DNA of 64,000 bases, taken from positions 20,178 through 84,177 of IMG/VR virus record IMGVR_UViG_3300025141_012985; one strand, written 5' to 3'. A model generated the notes under the pieces. That model ran no database searches, was not told the DNA's origin, and worked only from the letters and a program-made list of their open reading frames with translations. The translations under genes and the position numbers were made by a program. Position 1 is the stretch's first letter. Every line of letters begins with the position of its first letter. This DNA comes from a virus. Below are positions 60,608 to 64,000 of this stretch, one piece after another.

Positions 60608-60943
60608 ATGTCTAATTCTGGAAGCGAGTGGAGTCAAAAGCTCCAAGATTCTTTAACAGAGATTAAAATTTCATCAGCAAATGTTGAAGCAAGACTTGAT
60701 CAGCTTATGATTGGGATGCAGAAGCTAGAGACCTCTCTAGAAGAAATGAAGAATATTACTTCAAACCAGGAAACAAGACTTCAGCTTCTTGAAGCTCATT
60801 GTTCAAGAATACCAAATGCCCTTGGAGAAGACTTTGCCATCATGAAGTCACAGCTATCTTCATATAGAAGGGCTAGCTGGATGGTCGCTTCGGTTGTAGT
60901 TGGACTTGTTATTAAGACGTTCTTTGATATGGCAATACAGTGA
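60608..60943 (+). CDS. Coiled-coil protein with C-terminal membrane anchor
   Basis: About 111 residues from ATG 60608 (GGAGG 5 nt upstream). A long heptad region (12-80) and a C-terminal transmembrane helix ('WMVASVVVGLVIKTFFDMAI'). Possibly part of a lysis or membrane-anchoring set; unknown. Confidence 0.6.
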   Translation: MSNSGSEWSQKLQDSLTEIKISSANVEARLDQLMIGMQKLETSLEEMKNITSNQETRLQLLEAHCSRIPNALGEDFAIMKSQLSSYRRASWMVASVVVGLVIKTFFDMAIQ

Positions 60944-61146
60944 AAGTAATAGTCACTCACCTGAGAGATAATGATATAACATATTTTAACCATATGAAGA
61001 GAGCAGTAAAGTGGTCTGCAAGTCTTGCAATTACCAGTGTAGCACTTTCCATTCATGCATTTCTTCCCTTTGTCTTTACAAAAACGGCATCATCTGCAGT
61101 CAATAAAATAAACAAAGAAATGAATGTCAAAATAAATAAAAAATAA
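60940..61146 (+). CDS. Small membrane protein (DUF6356-like)
   Basis: 68 residues, GTG start overlapping the previous stop. The pattern 'THLRDNDITYFNHMKRAVKWSASLAITSVALSIHAFLPFVFTKTAS' matches what I recall of DUF6356, a one-helix membrane family seen in phages and bacteria. Function unknown. Confidence 0.6.
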   Translation: MKVIVTHLRDNDITYFNHMKRAVKWSASLAITSVALSIHAFLPFVFTKTASSAVNKINKEMNVKINKK

Positions 61147-61157
61147 ACTGACATACG

Positions 61158-61185
61158 TGTAAAGAGCATAATGAAGTGTTATAAT
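61158..61185 (+). promoter_or_regulatory. Putative phage promoter, TGTAAA-N16-TATAAT
   Basis: ACGTGTAAAGAG with TATAAT 16 nt after TGTAAA. It would start a transcript with an ~75-nt leader carrying the hairpin and repeats at 61193-61240. Confidence 0.5.
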
Positions 61186-61192
61186 AGTTAAT

Positions 61193-61210
61193 GGGTTAAG
61201 CAAATAACCC
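61193..61210 (+). promoter_or_regulatory. Leader hairpin GGGTTA/TAACCC
   Basis: A perfect 6-bp stem with loop AGCAAA, 7 nt after the TATAAT, so at the very 5' end of the predicted transcript. No T-run follows. It may stabilise the mRNA. Confidence 0.45.
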
Positions 61211-61214
61211 AAGG

Positions 61215-61240
61215 CAATCTTAATCAATCTTAATCAATCA
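61215..61240 (+). repeat. Short direct repeat CAATCTTAAT x2
   Basis: CAATCTTAAT repeated head to tail (61215 and 61225) with a partial third CAATCA, in the leader before the 61267 gene. Confidence 0.7.
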
Positions 61241-61266
61241 AACTAATTCAAATAACGGAGAAATTG

Positions 61267-61491
61267 ATGAAGAAGTTCAATACTGATAGAATTTCAGTTA
61301 TGCCTGATGATGAGTTGAATTCAAATGTTTCAAAAATCAAAAATCAGCTCTCATATAGAAATCAAAGAGATAGTAGAGAAAATTTAGAAATCGAACTCTG
61401 CTATCTTCAGAGAGAAGTTTTTATTAGAAAGCTTCGAAAAAACGCGCATGAAAACTATCTTAAAACAAGAAGCTTTAAGAGAAGAGAATAA
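61267..61491 (+). CDS. Small helical protein
   Basis: 74 residues, charged and helical ('ELNSNVSKIKNQLSYRNQRDSRENLEIELCYLQREVFI'), Arg/Lys-rich end. GGAG 6 nt upstream of the ATG. It has its own promoter and terminator-like element, so it is a single-gene unit that may be abundant early. Unknown function. Confidence 0.6.
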   Translation: MKKFNTDRISVMPDDELNSNVSKIKNQLSYRNQRDSRENLEIELCYLQREVFIRKLRKNAHENYLKTRSFKRRE

Positions 61492-61496
61492 TCAGG

Positions 61497-61525
61497 AAAA
61501 AAGAAATAAAGCCTTTTCTTTTTTT
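61497..61525 (+). terminator. A-run/T-run hairpin
   Basis: AAAAAAGAAA pairs with TTTCTTTTTT across an 8-nt loop. An A/T-only stem with a T-run, between the 61267 gene and the sigma gene; a plausible weak, possibly two-way terminator. Confidence 0.6.
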
Positions 61526-61545
61526 CATACATGATTAATTTTATA

Positions 61546-61575
61546 TTGACAGATATATCTGTCATCAACCATATT
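61546..61575 (+). promoter_or_regulatory. Sigma gene promoter overlapped by an 18-bp perfect palindrome
   Basis: TTGACA (61546-61551) with a -10-like CATATT 18 nt downstream (61570-61575). TGACAGATATATCTGTCA (61547-61564) is a perfect 18-bp palindrome covering most of the -35 and the spacer, which is the classic place for a repressor operator. It lies 17 nt before the sigma gene ATG when measured from CATATT. Operator function is inference; the palindrome is directly seen. Confidence 0.65.
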
Positions 61576-61592
61576 ACTAATTTAGAAATTAA

Positions 61593-62327
61593 ATGTCAAA
61601 CGTATTAAACTATTATTTTAAAGATGTATCTAGGTATGATCTACTTACTCGTGAAGAAGAGATTTCACTTTCTCAAAGGATTGAGAAGGGAGACCTGCAA
61701 GCAAGAGATCATATGATTCAATCTAATTTAAGGCTGGCAATCAGTATTGCAAAAAAATATTCTAGAATGGGATGCCCACTCGAAGACCTAATTCAAGAAT
61801 CTAACATTGGGCTTATGAAAGCAGTTGATAGATTTGACTGGCGAAGAGGGTTTAAATTTAGCACATATGCTAGCTGGTGGATTAAGCAATCTGTAAGTCG
61901 GCACCTTACTTCTCACAAGTCAACAGTCAGAGTCCCAGCACACGCTTCAGGTCTAATCTGGAAAATTAAAAAGCTTTGCAAAGAATATGAGGATGAATTT
62001 AAAAATCAACCTACAATTTCAGAAATTGCTGATCTTTTAGGTGTAACAGAGTCAATGGTTAAGCTAAGTATGGAGTCTGCTGTAATTCAAAATTCAATCT
62101 CTTTAGATGCTGCACTTGGTGATGAAAAAAATGGGAGAAGATTTGAAGAAATTATTTCTGATGATAGGACTGAGTCTCCAGATGACTCCCTTGATAGGCA
62201 AAAGACGCTTGCAGTTATTAAGCAATCTTTGTCAAAGTTGTCACCAAGAGAAGAAAAAATTCTAAGACTTAGATTCGGAATCTATGAAGACATAGAGCAT
62301 GATGAAGAGTTTAACATAACATCTTAA
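61593..62327 (+). CDS. Sigma-70 family factor lacking region 4.2
   Basis: 244 residues. It has sigma region 1.2-like 'YYFKDVSRYDLLTREEEISLSQRIEKGD', region 2 ('LRLAISIAKKYSRMGCPLEDLIQESNIGLMKAVDRFDWRRGFKFSTYASWWIKQSV', with the -10-binding RpoD box), region 3 ('ISEIADLLGVTESMVKLSME', 'SISLDAALGD..GRRFEEII') and region 4.1 ('LSKLSPREEKILRLRFGI'). It stops just before the helix-turn-helix that reads the -35. No clear Shine-Dalgarno sequence precedes ATG 61593. It resembles sigma factors such as T4 gp55 that lack region 4 and need a helper. The next gene holds a lone helix-turn-helix in the same frame. Confidence 0.87.
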   Translation: MSNVLNYYFKDVSRYDLLTREEEISLSQRIEKGDLQARDHMIQSNLRLAISIAKKYSRMGCPLEDLIQESNIGLMKAVDRFDWRRGFKFSTYASWWIKQSVSRHLTSHKSTVRVPAHASGLIWKIKKLCKEYEDEFKNQPTISEIADLLGVTESMVKLSMESAVIQNSISLDAALGDEKNGRRFEEIISDDRTESPDDSLDRQKTLAVIKQSLSKLSPREEKILRLRFGIYEDIEHDEEFNITS

Positions 62328-62357
62328 TTATAATAAATTTTAATTCAAGGAGAAAAA

Positions 62358-62639
62358 ATGTCTATGCCAAAGGGACTAAAGATAGATAGGGGATACGCCA
62401 CAGTCACTGATACTGATGGGATGGGATACCGTGAAATAGCTGAAAAGATGACAGGCGATGGATTTAAGATGAATCACTCTACTGCAAGGAATATATTTAT
62501 TTCAGCTATGAGGAAGATTGCAGAAGATATGATCACACTTTACGATACAAATCCTGATCAAGAAAAAATTGATCAAGTTTCAATAGACCCTAGATTTCAG
62601 TCAGGCGTCTCTGAAGCGATTAGAGATCTTGAGGTATAA
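62358..62639 (+). CDS. Lone helix-turn-helix protein resembling sigma region 4.2
   Basis: 93 residues with its own AAGGAG. Residues about 20-55 'GMGYREIAEKMTGDGFKMNHSTARNIFISAMRKIAEDM' follow the plan of sigma region 4.2 (T..EIG..L.VS..RVRQIE..AL.KLR): recognition helix in the second half, then a basic helix. An acidic tail follows. It is in the same frame as the sigma gene, 30 nt downstream, but two further in-frame stops and a good ribosome binding site separate them. Likely the detached part of the sigma factor, or a separate regulator. Confidence 0.68.
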   Translation: MSMPKGLKIDRGYATVTDTDGMGYREIAEKMTGDGFKMNHSTARNIFISAMRKIAEDMITLYDTNPDQEKIDQVSIDPRFQSGVSEAIRDLEV

Positions 62640-62642
62640 GCC

Positions 62643-62933
62643 TTGCTAAAGTTTATTTTTTCTGAGCTTTCTAATATTTCAAAGCAGACAGCTCTTCTTG
62701 AATCTCTTGGTTGGTCAGAAGAAAAGCTTGAAGAAGTTTTGCAAATATGCAATTCATCTATTTTAAAAATGACAGATAATTCTCATGAATATTCTTCACC
62801 TAATAGGTTTAGAGATGAGATCTCTCATGATCTACGTGACATTCTTACAGAAGATCAGACAAAGGCTGTTTTAGACATACTTAATGATATCATATCACAA
62901 AGTCTAGAGGGGATTATGTCAGATGGGAACTAA
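62643..62933 (+). CDS. Small helical protein
   Basis: 96 residues, start TTG 62643 three bases after the previous stop. Helical ('ISKQTALLESLGWSEEKLEEVLQI', 'ISHDLRDILTEDQTKAVLDILNDIISQ'). Its end overlaps the next gene. Unknown. Confidence 0.52.
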   Translation: MLKFIFSELSNISKQTALLESLGWSEEKLEEVLQICNSSILKMTDNSHEYSSPNRFRDEISHDLRDILTEDQTKAVLDILNDIISQSLEGIMSDGN

Positions 62934-63225
62934 GTGGGATTATTATAGACAGAGAAGGGCGATAGACGTCTGTAAGTGGTCAGATCACTTAAAGATCAAG
63001 ACATATAAAGATATGTGCAAATATCTTTTAAGCATAGGTGTGATACCTCCGCAGGATGATCACGATGATGTTATTAAAATTTTATCTCTATCTCAACGTA
63101 AAGAGGTGAAACAAGACATCTCTAAGAAAGATGTATCAAAGACACCGAAGTCGAAAAGTAATCCAAAAAAACGGTTGACAAAAAAGAGGACATTAAATAA
63201 AACAAATAAAAGTAAAAAAATGTGA
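62923..63225 (+). CDS. Small basic protein
   Basis: 100 residues. The first 50 ('KWDYYRQRRAIDVCKWSDHLKIKTYKDMCKYLLSIGVIPP') are a compact helical domain I associate with phage regulatory or accessory proteins; the last 35 are very Lys-rich and probably bind nucleic acid or RNA polymerase. It sits next to the sigma genes, so a co-activator role is possible, only by position. Confidence 0.58.
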   Translation: MGTKWDYYRQRRAIDVCKWSDHLKIKTYKDMCKYLLSIGVIPPQDDHDDVIKILSLSQRKEVKQDISKKDVSKTPKSKSNPKKRLTKKRTLNKTNKSKKM

Positions 63226-63227
63226 AA

Positions 63228-63434
63228 ATGTCTTATTCTTTTTTACCAGGAGAGATAGTAAAAAATACATCTAAAAGACAGGGTCAAAGTGAAATAGGTG
63301 TACTTATAAAAAGATGCAATACGCATTCTGAATATTGGAATGTTTTAATTTCAGACGATGTTGTAACTTGGTTTGAACCAAATATAGAAAGATTTTCAGG
63401 CAAGATATGGAAGGCACAGAAGGAAAACAAGTAA
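63228..63434 (+). CDS. Small unknown protein
   Basis: About 68 residues from ATG 63228 (GTG 63222 also possible). 'SFLPGEIVKNTSKRQGQSEIGVLIKRC' looks like a small SH3-like beta barrel. It overlaps the next gene by 28 nt. Confidence 0.52.
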   Translation: MSYSFLPGEIVKNTSKRQGQSEIGVLIKRCNTHSEYWNVLISDDVVTWFEPNIERFSGKIWKAQKENK

Positions 63435-63661
63435 CTGACTATGCATGGCTTGAGCTTTCTACGGGAACTGTTAGCTTTGCAATTAGTGAAAGAATCACGC
63501 TAACTCTCCCGCTTGAGGAGATGATGGATTTTTTAAATACAGTCAACTTAATATCTGATGCACTGAGGGATGTAGACGGCGTGTCTATCGGGACATATGA
63601 AAAAGAGGGTGTTGTCTATGAGCAATTTATGTTAACACCTGAAGAAGATGACTTTAACTAG
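63407..63661 (+). CDS. Small unknown protein
   Basis: 84 residues, mixed alpha/beta with an acidic end ('TPEEDDFN'). Overlaps the end of the previous gene. No family recognised. Confidence 0.52.
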   Translation: MEGTEGKQVTDYAWLELSTGTVSFAISERITLTLPLEEMMDFLNTVNLISDALRDVDGVSIGTYEKEGVVYEQFMLTPEEDDFN

Positions 63662-63692
63662 TGTAGTAAATACTTATTGATGAGAGGGTCTT

Positions 63693-64000
63693 ATGAGACT
63701 TAGATTAAACGAAGTTAGAAAAATTATTAGAAAGCAGTTAATTCATCTTATTCTAGAGGCAGATGACGACGAAGAAAAGTCTCCAGGAGAGATGGCTGAA
63801 GAAGAAGAAGAAGAAGACGACGAAGAAGAAGAAGAAGACGACGAAGAAGACGACGAAGAAGAAGACGAAGAAGACGACGAAGACGAAGACGAAGACGAAG
63901 ACGACGAAGACGAAGACGACGACGAAGACGAAGAATCTGGAATTACAGGGGATAAGGCAAAAGTTGAAGTTGACAAAGCTTGGTCTGAAGGCAGGACGTT
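63693..64000 (+). CDS. Acidic virion-type protein, 3' truncated
   Basis: Starts at ATG 63693 with GAGAGGG upstream and is still open at the window end (about 102 codons seen). Residues 4-20 'RLNEVRKIIRKQLIHLILEA' hold the recurring helix; then a nearly pure Asp/Glu run of about 45 residues from residue 36. The leader (TACTTAT at 63671, then GAGAGGG) closely matches that of the 4617 gene. Confidence 0.65.
   Translation, partial: MRLRLNEVRKIIRKQLIHLILEADDDEEKSPGEMAEEEEEEDDEEEEEDDEEDDEEEDEEDDEDEDEDEDDEDEDDDEDEESGITGDKAKVEVDKAWSEGRT
63799..63935 (+). repeat. GAA/GAC low-complexity tract
   Basis: A run of GAA and GAC codons coding almost only Glu and Asp, interior to the partial gene at 63693. 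Irregular order, no fixed long unit; likely to vary in length by slippage. Confidence 0.85.

Noticed and set aside
61593-62639. Sigma factor broken by a single frameshift or nonsense error
   Set aside because: Both parts are in the same frame with three stops between them (TAA at the gene end, then TAA TAA) and a strong AAGGAG before the second start, so one base error would not restore a single gene.
63743-63976. Minus-strand poly-Ser protein
   Set aside because: It is the antisense of the Glu/Asp tract of the plus-strand gene; no ribosome binding site, pure low complexity.
1-64000. tRNA genes, CRISPR arrays, insertion sequences, integrase or attachment sites
   Set aside because: No cloverleaf-like sequences, repeat-spacer arrays, transposase or recombinase motifs were recognised in the gaps; all gaps are under 150 bp. 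A tRNAscan run would be needed to exclude a tRNA firmly.
1-64000. Alternative genetic code with a stop codon reassigned
   Set aside because: TAA, TAG and TGA each end genes with recognisable C-termini and are followed directly by the next gene's start.

Overview
The window reads as part of a large, AT-rich, tailed double-stranded DNA phage genome, probably a marine or freshwater 'jumbo' type with T4-like elements. The evidence is very dense packing, nearly everything on the plus strand, virion and fibre genes interleaved with replication and nucleotide genes, ATGA/GTGA start-stop overlaps, and no ribosomal or bacterial metabolic operons. TAA, TAG and TGA all end genes, so a standard bacterial code fits. 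Arginine is mostly AGA/AGG. The host cannot be named from the sequence. No tRNA, CRISPR array, insertion sequence or integrase was recognised.

Layout. 1-7767: a large virion protein cut by the window edge, a short family A DNA polymerase, an HD hydrolase and structural-type proteins. 7909-14771: a replication block with gp32-like ssDNA-binding protein, RecA/UvsX, flap exonuclease, DnaB-type helicase and a B12-dependent ribonucleotide reductase. 14789-16736: ClpP-like protease, amidase endolysin and a hotdog thioesterase. 16817-27439: fibre and tail proteins, two with large internal duplications, closed by a strong terminator at 25402. 27456-29680: small membrane proteins, a J-domain protein, an MBD4-like DNA glycosylase and the only minus-strand gene, a metallophosphoesterase. 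29781-43640: nucleotide metabolism (dUTPase-like, NTPase/HAD fusion, ThyX, deoxyribosyltransferase-like, kinase fusion, thymidine kinase, dCMP deaminase) with DnaJ, a full DNA polymerase III alpha subunit, sugar epimerase, cupin, DHH phosphoesterase and two paralogous methyltransferase-like genes. 43663-50503: a Fe/Mn superoxide dismutase, a membrane/spanin-like lysis group, a pterin-dehydratase-like protein and acidic virion-type proteins. 50562-57779: a cassette of three different nucleotidyltransferase folds followed by structural-type proteins. 57883-60539: GroEL with two small companion genes. 60608-64000: membrane proteins, a sigma factor that lacks region 4.2, a separate small helix-turn-helix protein that looks like the missing part, small proteins, and a truncated acidic protein.

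How it fits together. The phage supplies a nearly complete dNTP pathway and most of a replisome core, including two unrelated DNA polymerases. It has its own folding machinery (GroEL, DnaJ, a second J protein) for a large virion, and a sigma factor that probably redirects host RNA polymerase. The observations I rank highest are the split sigma factor with a perfect palindrome over its promoter, the MBD4-like glycosylase, the superoxide dismutase, the triple nucleotidyltransferase cassette, and a short amphipathic 'LRxxIRExL' helix found at the ends of about a dozen otherwise unrelated proteins. All identifications were made by eye from motifs; no database search was run.
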